DNA of 64,000 nt. Source: Marsupella aquatica. Lineage: Eukaryota > Marchantiophyta. The stretch is from the NCBI GenBank assembly GCA_973895155.1, contig OZ316891.1:28706001-28770000 (forward strand), written 5' to 3'. Of the stretch, positions 1 to 11,000 are shown in pieces (the first letter of the stretch is position 1; each line of letters begins with the position of its first letter). The notes beneath the pieces were generated by a model. It was not told the origin of the DNA and did no database searches. It saw only the letters and a program-made list of their open reading frames with translations. The position numbers and the translations under genes were made by a program.

Positions 1-401
1 GCATGAACACGTCAATAGATTCCGCTATCACCAAAGGTGGGGATGGCGCGGCCCAAGCCAGATGTAGCAAGGTGATAAAGAGATAAATGACTATTTATTC
101 CTTAACAACTCGATTTTGTTCCGGTTAGGAGTGGATAAGATCGAAAAGACCTAATTAACACAATTTGAGAAGTTTACACCAATATTCTTAGGTTGGAGAG
201 ATTTCTAATGATCTTCTTAACATAAGTGTTTAACCACAAACTCAAGTGGGTAATCCTTAGGATTCAATAATAAAGACTAGAATTAACAAAGATTGAAACT
301 AGAGAGAGAGTAGATAGGAGTTTTCAAAGTGCAAGGGAATTGAATTTCTGACCATCACCACTCCTTCAATAAGGATTATGGCCTAATTTAAGATTCAGAA
401 A

Positions 402-671
402 TCAACATTTTCTATGCTTTTTGATTTCTCGTAGCAACTCTTCTCCATCTCTTGAATTTAGAAGATATGAACGTAAATCAACCCGGGATACTTTTCTGGT
501 CCTGTTGAGGACGGTACTAGGATACTCGAATTGGCTTACTTCTCCTACAATCCTTAAGATTGCTTTGTTGAGTTTTGTGCAAATGTCAATTTCCTCTTTG
601 GTGAATCTTCCAAATGTATTGGTCACAAATCTCATTGATCTTCCAATATCATTATAGGCACACTCTAGCAT
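402..671 (-). CDS. Small hypothetical ORF in the tail of element A
   Basis: An 89-residue frame on the minus strand, in the tail of element A between the main ORF and the putative LTR end. It is rich in charged residues and has no recognisable motif. It could be a short gag-like or leader remnant or a chance frame. The region is AT-rich and the homologous part of element C has no matching frame, so support is weak. Confidence 0.2.
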   Translation of the reverse strand: MLECAYNDIGRSMRFVTNTFGRFTKEEIDICTKLNKAILRIVGEVSQFEYPSTVLNRTRKVSRVDLRSYLLNSRDGEELLREIKKHRKC

Positions 672-1041
672 TCATTGAACATTTCACAACAACTCAAGGG
701 TTGCTAAACTTCTTCCTTTTACTCAACCATGGTAAAAAGAAGGGAAGAAAGACAGATTCCTTCAAAGGCAATGAGGAAATCAAAATGTATGTTTTCTCTC
801 TCTCGGTTGACTTTGGGTTCTTCTCCTTTTGTACTAAAAGTGGAGATTATGAAAAGACATGTCTCTTCAAAACCCAAGTCTAAAGAAGTATGTAAATAAA
901 AGTAAACTATCCTAGTCAAAAATAGAGTAGAGACTACAATGGATACATCAACAAAATACTGGAGTCTACTTACTCATATACTAGTCTACATAGCCATTTC
1001 TAAGTCTAAACTAATGTGGCTCTAACTCTCTAAATATGACT

Positions 1042-2874
1042 CTATTCTGATCCTAGCTTTTGGGAAGGAACCTCCTCAGGATTAGCCATGGCAAGGGGTT
1101 CTGGTCGAAGGAAAACTCCTTGCTGGCCAGTGGTAAAACGGATGGACGGGTCAATATCCATGTTCTCCTGATGGGCACTTGGGTCATGAGAATAGGTGTA
1201 AGAATGGGAGTGGAAGTGTGTACTGGGAGTGGGGAAACCAGGAGGGTTGAGGGGTGATGAGGGGCCAGTGGAATAGACTCCTTCATGAGGACTAGGAGAG
1301 AAAGATCTGGTAGTAAAGGGAGGAATCTCAGTATCAGCTAATAGCTCCTCTGTAGTCAAGTCACTCATCTCCCTTAAGGCTTCACAGGTCTTTGAGAGGC
1401 CTGTAAGTGCATCATCCACCTTGGTACTCACATCTACCACTAAATGGTTAATCTTGGAGAAAAGGATGGGTGTGGTGTTCTTGGCCAAATACTCATCATA
1501 AATTTGGGCCTTAAGAAGATCCAGAGAAGCTATCTTAGTCAAAGACTCAATCAGATCCAAAGATTGAGTGATACTGAGTTGGAGAGTATGCTCAAGCTCA
1601 TTCTTCGTCTTACTCCTTTCCAACTGCTGTTTGAGTTCAGATACCTTCTTCTTGAGGAACTCATTCTCCTTCTCCAACTTCTTCTTATCTGTGGCATCAC
1701 TCATGGTGGAGATCTTCTCAAGAATCTGCCCTGGTTTCACTCCTAGCTTCTGCGAAATGTCGGTGATGACCTTCTCCATCACAGTGGTCTTCCTCTTCAC
1801 CTTCTGGAACGTGTCTGAGATGATCTGGAAATCAGCTAGGGTGTCTTGGGAGGCATGGCCGGGTGCATCCGGACATTCAGCCGGGTCGACGAAGGCCGGG
1901 TCGGAAAAGTCCGGGTCGAGGTTCCGGGCAGCAGACCGGGTCTTTTGAGGATTTGTCTCTGCTGGTTCCTCATCCTCACTGTCATCAGAGGTGGCCTAGG
2001 TGATATCTGGATCTGTCTCTCCATACTTGATGAAGTTGTACTTGGCCAATAGTAATTTCTTCTTCTCTCTGAACAAAACTCCTTCAAAGCTATATAGATG
2101 TACCAGGTAGCAGGAGAGGGGAGTAGGACTCTTGTTGGATAGTATCTGTACCAACTTCCTTATCAAATCAAAGATAAGCTTAGCCCAGTTGACTTTTCTT
2201 TCTCCCTTGTAAGCAGCAACAATGGTAGAGCCAACTCCAACAGTAACTCTTCTTGGCTTCTCAGGGTACAGCAGGGGTAGCAGAAAGCTGAAGACTCGTC
2301 TCAGATCAGGATCCAAACATTTAGAAACATTGAACCCGTCCTTACTGTTGATGGCTCCTTTGAAGTAAGGAAGGATTAGGTTGACAGCTCTTCCCACTGG
2401 ACCTTCTCCTTCATCTTCCAATACAAAAGCTCCTGCAATCATCATCTGAGTCCATCGCTCAGGTCGGCCTCTAGAGGTATCCTTAAACTCAGCCGGATAC
2501 TCCTTAGATCGGATCTCTCTGATCATATCTTCGCTCTGATAACTCCAAGGTAGCTCCATCAAAGACTCACAGCCCATCCTGAGCAAAGACTCCCTCAGTT
2601 TGACCTTCTCAGCTTCACTGTCCGGAATAGCTGGCCTCAGAATTTTCATGGCAATAGGGACCTCCTTTCTCTTCGATCGTCTCACAGGGGCTTTAACCGG
2701 AGTAGGTGCAGGTGATGTTGAGGTTGAATGCCCCTTAGAGACGCGAGAAGTGGACATTCCGGCTGGATCCGTCCCTTGCTCCATAGGACTTATAGAAGCA
2801 GAAAATGGATTCCAAATAAATGGCCTGCCTCCTCGTCGGCGAGCTCTACAATGCTGTGACTTCAGAATGGTCAA
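1042..2874 (-). pseudogene. Element A ORF: LPW-domain plus coiled-coil protein, one in-frame stop
   Basis: One reading frame of 611 codons, broken only by a TAG at 1996-1998 (codon 293). After a basic, Ser/Pro-rich N-terminus, residues about 95-265 carry the block shared with the ORFs of elements B and C. It starts with an ELPW motif and ends in a segment (VGSTIVAA...KVNWAKLIFDL) closely matching C (LANTIVAA...KVNWALLLFNV). Past the stop the same frame continues through an acidic repeat rich in DP, then a Lys/Glu coiled coil (about 385-430), then a Pro/Ser/His-rich tail. No function is known. The layout recalls plant-transposon-protein or plant-mobile-domain families, but that is untested. 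The acidic DP repeat is coded by the same CCGGGTCG-type repeats found in the non-coding leader. Confidence 0.6.
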
Positions 2875-3517
2875 TCTCTTCGGTGTCGACCAATGGTAGA
2901 AATGTCCGGGTCGACCTGGCTACGGCGTTTTTGATCAACTGACAAGAGCTTCTGGAAACGTTGATCAAGATCCCGTCAATAAAAATTCAGGTGCATCGAA
3001 CGTGGGGCAAAGATAGACTCAAACGGGCCTGCAATGTGGATGTCCGGATCGACCTGGACTTCATTCTCATCACCGATATATGCACGATCAGAATCTCAAA
3101 ATTCCTGCCTTCACTCCCAGCGGCGGAGTAGGCATTCCCCTTACAATGAATCAGTCAGTACCCTCATATCCAGGCTCTCATCAAGAAATTCAAGATTGGT
3201 CCTATAATCCGGACCCAAGATCCTCTACCAAAAGGGTAGAGCCTCCTCACTCTACTGCTTTAACAGCCTAATGCGCTCGGGAACTCAAAACCTACGAAGT
3301 TCGGCTTTGAGAGGTGTGAGAGGCCGGATCGACTCTCCTTCCTTATATCCGGATTCTGCTGTGGTCGTGCCTGTGTTTGACTTATGGTTTTAAAAACTTT
3401 GGCAATGGACAGCTGTTGTTGAGTAGAGTCTCGGTATAAGCTTTATATCTCATTCCAGGTTTATAACAAAAAGGTCCGGGTCGATCCTCCTTCTCTAATA
3501 TCAACCCGGGTTGACCT
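1857..3517 (+). repeat. CCGGGTCGAC-type motif cluster of element A
   Basis: Degenerate copies of TCCGGGTCGACCT, all in the same orientation, lie upstream of the ORF at 2905-2917, 3043-3055, 3323-3335, 3475-3487 and 3504-3517. Further CCGGGTC cores occur inside the ORF at about 1881, 1895, 1910 and 1935. They are dispersed rather than tandem. I did not see such clusters in the other elements. Confidence 0.6.
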
Positions 3518-3520
3518 CAG

Positions 3521-4009
3521 ATGGGCTTGAAAGTCTCATAACACTTCATAGTAGTCTTCAGGTCCCTCTTTAGCCTCATTTGAGATCTTAAACTTAAAAA
3601 TTCAAAAATTTATGGCTAATTAACCCTTCCTTCATAAACATCCTTATCTCACACCAGACTACTCAATAATGAGGCCGGTATCCCAGATCCACCTCTTGAG
3701 CAGGCCGGGGAGACAGTGGCTGAAGTCGAGGCTGAGGCCGTAGCCGAGAATGATTCCCGAGCCGATGCCGAAGCCGAGGGTGGGCCCAGTCATGCCGAAA
3801 ACTTGACTCGGTCAGAGGCAGGTAATCTGTCAGAGGACGGACCAACGGTAGTGGTTGCAGAGGAAGCATTGGGGGCGTGCATTGGGGGCGTCCATTGAGG
3901 ATCCACCACCGGTGTCGTGACGGTGCAAGGGCGCCGTTCCTTTTAGGAAAGGCGGACGTGGAGGTAGGAGGCGTGAGTGGGCAGGGCGAGCGCTAATCTC
4001 CAAGTTTAG
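3521..4009. other. Stretch without a recognised gene
   Basis: Flank between element A and element B. An acidic, Glu/Ala-rich frame on the plus strand (about 3667-3898) has no recognised motif, and a 14-bp duplication (GCATTGGGGGCGT type) lies at about 3867-3895. The last five bases, TTTAG (4005-4009), are the left target-site duplication of element B. Confidence 0.5.
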
Positions 4010-7000
4010 TGTCACGTCGTAGGCTTCGGCCTTAACTCAGACTTCAGCTTAGACGGGCACATCCCTCGTAAATCTGAGGGTTCGGGCAGGAAGGGAAGCA
4101 CGTAATGCACCTTATTCTCGTAAACTAGCGCTAAGTGCGCATACTGCTAAATACGGACACCTCCTAGGTATGGTTTGTGTTCCGCTGCCGGAACGTACCC
4201 TAGTCGATAGCAGGATCGACGGCTTAAGGGCTTCTAAGCCTTCGTGCTGTCCGCCTTCGATCCGGATTCGATGATACAGGTCCTCAACCCGTGCTTGCAA
4301 CCACTTACCCGCAGGCTGCACCCTGTGCACGTCTCGGGTAGTGCGTTCGGCCCGGCGCTGCCACCCATATACGAGAAACCCACACACATATGCGCACACA
4401 TGCATACAATCTCGATTTACACGAAGGAAAAATGATGGGAAAGGATTTTTACTACAAAGGGAACATATGCGTACACTTAGTTGACACGACAGCCCTGGAA
4501 TGCACAGGTTCAAGGCCAAGGGTGCACACTACAACGGAGCCCGGCTCCGCACTCGCCCGGCAAGCTTAGTCCTACCCCCTCCCCTTGGTACTCTGTCATT
4601 CCCAGAGGTCGGGACTCCCCGCATGTCCCGCGGATATCCGACTCTGAAACTAAAAACCCCCCTGCCTCTACCGAGGGGTGCACTAAATACTAAGAGCCGA
4701 GGAACGGGGTGTCCTCCCGCCGAAGATTCGCTGACCAAGGTCCTAACTAAGCTGACAGTCAGGCCGGAAAATGGCTGTGTCTTATTAGAAGATCCTAATC
4801 TATGCAGGCTGGACAGCAGGGCAGCGCTGCCGTACCTAAGGCAGGTGCCTGTCCCAAGAGCCTGACTAAGCCAATCCTAATCCTAATCTATTCCTACTCC
4901 GCCGCTAATGCCTGGCACGCTTGCCAGAGCCGCCCGAATGGGAACGGCCATCCCGCTGCCTTCGAAGCCTGTCATTGTCCGCTTTGAGGAGCTGGACCTG
5001 GTCCAGCAGAGATTCGTTCTCTCGCCTCGCCGCGTCCGTCTCCTCTGCTGCCTCCTGACATGCCTCCTCCAGCTGCTGGGCGTCGCTCGCCAGTTTACTC
5101 GCCAGCTGGTCCTGCTTCTCGGCCTCGGTTTGGAGCCGCGCCATCTCGGCCTGCAGCGTGGCTATCTCTGTCGCGTCCCGCTGGGCTCGCTCCTCGGCCT
5201 CCTCCAGGTCTTTCTGCCAGGTGACAGCTTGTTTCTTCAAACTGTCAATCTGGTTCCGGAGTCGTGTAATCTCGGCCTCGTTCCCAGCTTTGGCCTGTTC
5301 GGCTAGGGCGGTAAGAGCGTATGCCTTTGCTAACAACTCATCGGCGGTTGCAACCTTGGGTCGTAGTTGCAGAAGCTCAGCCTCTTGAGCCGCCACTTCG
5401 TTCTTTAGGTACACGGACTCCACCCGGTACCGCTCTATCCTCTGAAGGGCCTCCGACTGGGCCCGCCCTGCCTTTACGGCGGCAACCAACTCCTAATTGA
5501 AGAAACAGGCTACCTTCCGAGCCATGAACTCCCCGGTATCCCGGGCAATTTGATGAGAGAAATCTCCCAGAAGCCCGTTCAGAAACGTACCCTGTACGAA
5601 GAGTTCCGGGTGGTCCAAGTTGTGCCTGTCCGGATTTGGGCACGGGCAGACATCAACACGCGCAGGGGCCGGGGCAGTGACGTCCAGCCCTGGGGACATA
5701 ACGTTGGAAGGGGCCGGAGTATCCTCCTGCAGCGATGTCCGGTTCTCCGGAATTGCCACCGGCGGGTCCTTGGGAGACCCGGGTTCGGGTAAGACCTCTG
5801 CCGTACCAACTTCTGTACTTAGCCCGGCTAGTTGGGTCGCATCAACGGTTGCGACGACCGACCCCTCCGGCGCCTCCTCGGTTACGATTACAGCTATTTG
5901 TGGAGGTGGGGTGGGTGAAGCTGGCGTGTCCACTGGACTTCGGGCCTCGGGCTGGGGCCGTCTCTCCAATGCCGGAAAAACCCACCTAGCTGGGACCAGC
6001 TTTGTAACGTTGATGCGGGGAAGGGTTCGTCGATCAAACCGGGCGTACCACTCAAGAATGATTTCGATGTGGCTAGCGAAATACGCCTTCCCGCCAATGT
6101 ACAGCGTCTTCCTTCGCCGCTCCATCTCTTCATGGAATTTCTTAGCGAAGTACGACGCCCACTTCCTAGGTCGATAGTTCTCGACCTGGATGACCTGGGC
6201 GGCGGAGATCTCCCCCCGGGGTTCCATCATGTGGAGAGCGTACCTCTGGAACTCCAGCCGCTCAGCTATCTCGGGCATGAGGCAGGTCCTCATCACGAAC
6301 CCGTTGTCTACTGATCCCTCTGAGGGAAAACTTGAAGATTGGTACTTGGCCCCCTTGCCCCCGGGAGCCCGTGAGTCGACTCGATGGTCACCTTCGGGTA
6401 ACCCGAAGATCATCTTGAGCCGTTCTTCTGTGAGGGACATATTCCTTCCCCGCAGCCGAGTCTGTTGACGTACGTCGTCATAATTCTTGACAAATTCTGT
6501 CATGTCCTCCCCGTAGTACCTGCAAGTGTTCCAGGGGAGAGAGGCGAGGTGCTCAAATCCCTGAGTCTTCAGGTACACCGCATGCTTGGGATGGAGGATG
6601 TTGCTGTGAACGTTTTCCCCCATGCGATGCATCGTTACCTTGGCTACGGCTACCGTGGCCAACGGTAACCCGGATGCACTGGCGGATTCCTTCCTCTTCT
6701 TTCCCCGTGACTGACTCGGGGAAGGTGATACTTCCCCATCCTCCCGATCGGGCCTGGGGAGTGCCACTGCGGTTGGTAACGGGCCCGGGGCGGCCACGGT
6801 CACCATGTTGTCTGCTGGGGCCGCTCCTGGGGTCAGAGCAGGGGGTGGGGACGATATAGTGTCGGCCCCCTGAGCGCTTGTTCCTCTGGGCCGCCTGGTC
6901 AAGGGTGGGGTAGCCTCGTCGTCATCGCTAAGATCCACAGCGTTGATGACGGAGCGTACCTGTGCTGGCTGGGTGATAGGTGGTGGGGTTTGGCTAGGCT

Positions 7001-8013
7001 GCGGCTGAGGCTGAAGCTGAAGCTGAGGTTGCATGGGCACGGGTACGGGTACGGGTACGGGTCCGGCTGAGTTGGTCATGTTGGTTGATGGCCGAGTTCC
7101 CATGAAGCTCTGTAGGTGCTGGTAGAAGTTCTCCGAAGCGAGTGCGGACGCCCTTGTCGAACGGTTGGTACTGGACTCGCCGTTAATGACTGCCCGAACC
7201 TGGGCAGGGATGTGGTTGAAGTGATATCGCTGCAGGTCGATTGTACCCGGGATATTGAAGACCTCGTCCGGAAGCCGAAGCAATGCTTCCCAGAACCCGA
7301 TATATTTGTCTCCGTCAAAGAAGTACCCAGATACCTCAGCTGGTCGGTAAAGCTCGCTCTGAGACGGTTAGTCAAAGTTAAGGACGTAGTGGTGTCGTCC
7401 TGCTAGGCGGATGGCTCTCTCGTATTCGCGTTCGATCTCGTATCGGCGCGGGTTGGCGTGTTTCAATGAATCGGCCAAGTGCCTTCCGGTAGATAGGAAC
7501 TGCGTCCAGAATCGAATGGCCGAGCTGGAGAGGATCGCGTGCGACATTCAGAGGAGATAGTAGTGGCGACCTAGAGAGAACGAGAGAGCTGGGGTCAAAG
7601 CTGGCGCGTGGACTGATGGACTGGTGCACTACAAAGGGTTGGCTCCCCTTTTATACTTTGAGGGCTTGTCGATCCCCGACGTCTCCTCGACTCCCATAGG
7701 TTGAACCGCTCACGCTTGTGGTGTACCGGCCACTCCGCCGGTCTGAGTCAGCGTGCGTCAGTGGCCGCTTCCTTAAGTTCGTTATACGGACCCGAGGGAG
7801 GGGCCCCTCCATGCTCATAACCCGGGTGTGCGAATAGCGACCCGCCGCCAGCCCAAACCTGAAGTCCCCCTTATTGCCTAATGATGTCCTACCCCTAATG
7901 ATTACCTAAATACTGTCGTTATGCTAATAATAGCGGCCTAAGACCCACCTAACGCGCGTGCCGAGCGCAGTTAGACTGAATCACTCATTAACCGCCGTAC
8001 CGGCGGCGTCACA
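4010..8013 (-). repeat. 3' LTR of element B
   Basis: 4004 bp, starting TGTCACG and ending GTCACA on the plus strand. It is the downstream LTR because gag-pol runs right to left. The gag-pol frame overlaps it by about 33 bp (stop at 7981). It contains a TATA-box (minus, 7648-7655), a damaged copy of the LTR ORF (4905-7547), and 0.9 kb after that ORF with no further gene. Short CCTAA/CTAAT strings recur at both non-coding ends (about 7878-7955 and 4740-4910). Confidence 0.93.
4905..7547 (-). pseudogene. LTR-resident ORF, 3' LTR copy (two in-frame stops)
   Basis: Counterpart of the ORF at 15002-17650, collinear over its whole length. Two substitutions break it. A TAA replaces the TAC of the other LTR near 7369. 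A TAG replaces CAG at about 5490, just before the C-terminal coiled coil. The copy also lacks 6 bp in the Pro/Val repeat near 7050. The codon that is TGA in the 5' LTR copy is CGA here, so the two LTRs carry independent lesions in a frame that was open in the parent element. Confidence 0.85.
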
Positions 8014-11000
8014 TAGCTCCCTGCTTAATTGTGAAGCGTCCTCGCGAACATCGCTATCGGCGTCGTCATCTTGATGGTGGTACTTTTTTACACGATCGTA
8101 GCTGATTCGCGTGGGGAGTAAATCGCCGGCATACGTCGCAAGCTCCAAAGATCCGTTTCGGTAGATCTGATTGACAAGGAAGGGCCCCAACCACCGGGTA
8201 TGCAGCTTCCCTGGAAACTGCATGTACCTACTATCGTACAGAAGGACTAGATCGCCTGCCACGACGTCGACCCTCCGTAGTCCTTTGTCGTGCTGCTTCT
8301 TCGAAGTTGCCTGTTTCTTCACGGTGTGTCGAGCTGCCAGTAGCCGTGCTTCTTCCAAGGCTTCAATCTGATAAGCTCGGTCTGACAGACTTTCAGATTC
8401 AGGTAAGCGATCCCGAATGCTGACCCGTGGAGTGTGCACTTCAAATTCGACGGGCACCAACGAATGTTGGCCGAACACCAGAAAGTACGGGCTATGACTC
8501 GTAGTAGTTTTGTAAGCTAGATTATACGAGTACACCGCCGCGTACAACTTATCATCCCAATCCGTTTTGTGCGCAGCTACAGTTTTGTTGAGGATCTTCC
8601 CAATGATACCATTTGCTCTCTCCGCCATCCCGTTGGCTTTAGGATGATATGGGGTAGTCTTGCGGTGCTTGACTAGGTAACGCTCCGTAAGCTGGGCTAC
8701 GGTGTCATTGAGGAAGTGGGTTCCACGGTCGCTTACCAATTCTAAGGGCGGTCCGAATCGGGTGAAAATCTGTTCGTATAAGAATCTGGCACTGGTTGCG
8801 GCATCGTCCTTTACCGTAGCCCGCGCTTCGACCCATTTGGTGGAGTAATCAATAGCTAATAGGATGTACCTGCACCTTCACCTTCGGGTAACGGGAGTGA
8901 ACGGTCCGATATAATCAATTCCCCATTTTTCGAATGGTGCCAATGGAAGCACAGATGTGAGCGGGTGATGATGAGCCCGCCTCGGGGCCCCCGCTCGCTG
9001 ACACAAGTCACAGCCCTTAATGAAGCGCTGTACATCCCGATGCAACGTAGGCCACCAATACCCCGAGTCCAGAATCTTTCGGGCTGTCGTAACTGCCGCG
9101 AAATGGCCTCCAGCTTCTTCTTCATGCAGGGCCCGTATCACGATAAGTGTCTCCTTATACTCTAAGCAGCGTCGTAACTTTCCGTTAATACCTTCCTTAT
9201 GTAGGTGACCCTGTATCATGACGTAAGGCCCGGCTTTCCGTAAAAACACAGCGGCGGCCTCCTGATTGATGCCGTCAGGGATGCGGCCCGTTAAAAGGAA
9301 GGTGATTATTGAGCCGTACCACGTTGGTGTCCCTTCCCCTACGTGGAACAACTCCTCATCCGGAAAAATATCATCAATTGGCTGATCGACTGGTACGCCG
9401 TCCAGTCGTGAAAAGAAATCGGCATTGAGGTGTACCCTTCCTGGCCGAACCCGAACTTCGTAATTAAATTCCTGGAGAAGTAGCACCCACCGGGCTATCC
9501 GTCCTGTCACATCCGCTTTGTTGACCATGTACTTCAGGCTATCATGATCCGTGTGGAAAATGACCTTGTAGCCTAGCAGATAGTGTCGGAACTTTTTACA
9601 CGAGTAGATTATTCCCAAAGCTTCTCGATCAGTGGGGGAATAATTCTTTTCGGCTGCAAATAGTTGACGGCTAGCGAAATAGATGGGGTGATCACGTCCA
9701 TCCTCCTCTAGCTGACTAAGTACGGATCCGATACAGAACCCTGACACATCGACATACACGTGGAACTCCTTATTCCAGTCTGGGGTGACCATGATAGGCG
9801 CGGTGGTGAGTCGTTTACGGAGTTCCTCAAAAGCAATCCGTCTCCGGGGTGTTTCCTTGACCACTGCATCCTTCTTCATCATCTCAGTTAAGGGCAACGC
9901 AATTTTAGCAAAGTCTTTAATGAACCGGCGGTAATACCCTACGCAGCCCAAGAAGGATCGTACTGCTTTTTGATCCAAGGGGAACACCACCGCCATCCAG
10001 GCCGCAACTTTCTCTTGGTCCACCTCAATGCCCCGTTTGGACACACGATGCCCGAGTAACACCCCCTCCTCTACCCCGAAGAAGCATTTGGCGGGATGTA
10101 GTTTGAGGTTAACATCTCGGCATCGTTGCAACGTTCGTCGTAGGTGTTCGGGGTGCATGGCAACGGTTCCGAAGATGGCAAAGTCATCGATAAATATCTC
10201 CAAAAATTCCCGTAGGAAATCGTGGAAGATATTCATCATAAGGTGCTGAAACATAGCCGGGGCGTTACACAGACCAAAAGGCATCCTCCGAAATGCGAAT
10301 GTTCCCCACTCCGTAGTGAACGTTGTTTTGAGCTGATCCGCGAGACGAATCCAGATTTGGTTATAACCTGAATACCCGTCAAGAAATGTATAGATTTCAT
10401 TTCGGGCCACCATATCTAGAACCATATCCGTGAATGGTAATGGGTAATGGTCTTTTCGGGTTGCGTCATTCAGCTTACGGTAGTCCTGACAGATACGAAT
10501 CTTAGGTTTTCCATCCGTACCTTCCTTCTTTGGTACAATGACAATGGGAGAGACCCAGTCGCTGGCCATTACCGGGTAAATGATATCGGCGGTGAGGAGA
10601 TGATCAATTTCCTCCTTCACTAAGATGGAGTACCTCGGATTCATGCGACGTTGTCGCTGTCGTACCGCATGGGCTCCTAGGTTCAGATCGATTGTGTGTT
10701 CTCCCAACTCGGGGGAGACGCCTGTTAAATCATGATGACTCCATGCAAACACATCTTCATATTCCTTGAGCAAAGCTTGGATGGCTTTTTCAGCCTTCCC
10801 CGTCAAAGCGTGGCCCAGGTTAAAAGATTTGTCCATCCCAATAGTGTACTTCCGGTAGTGCTCCTTCCTGATGACTTCAACCTGGTTTCGCAGACTCGGG
10901 TCCAGGCTCGCGTCAAGCTCAGCTAACCGAACCCCTCCGTACATGGGTGGGACCGGGATTGGTCTCGGGATGGGGTTTACTTCCTCCAATTGCGGAATGG

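Larger units (their letters stand above)
107..3520 (-). mobile_element. LTR-like remnant A carrying an ORF
   Basis: Read on the minus strand this stretch has the same order of parts as element C at 40.2-44.1 kb: a motif-rich leader, an ORF with the LPW domain, then a non-coding tail. The tail contains a purine-rich GAAGAGACATGTC segment (about 850-865) matching GAAAGGGCATGTC in D and GAGGCATGTCTC in C. It ends at 107-122 in a sequence resembling the GGGAACGAATACCGAGTTT that ends C, D and E. I infer a single LTR, or the 5' LTR of an element whose body lies left of the window. No second LTR or TSD is visible, so the limits are approximate. Confidence 0.55.

Noticed and set aside
4481-4865. Plus-strand frames in the LTR of element B (also at 14578-14962)
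   Set aside because: They lie in the non-coding 0.9 kb after the LTR ORF, overlap each other and lack motifs. Being in both LTRs reflects duplication, not selection.
5620-6177. 185-residue plus-strand frame antisense to the LTR ORF
   Set aside because: Shadow of the GC-rich LTR ORF; composition mirrors the opposite frame.
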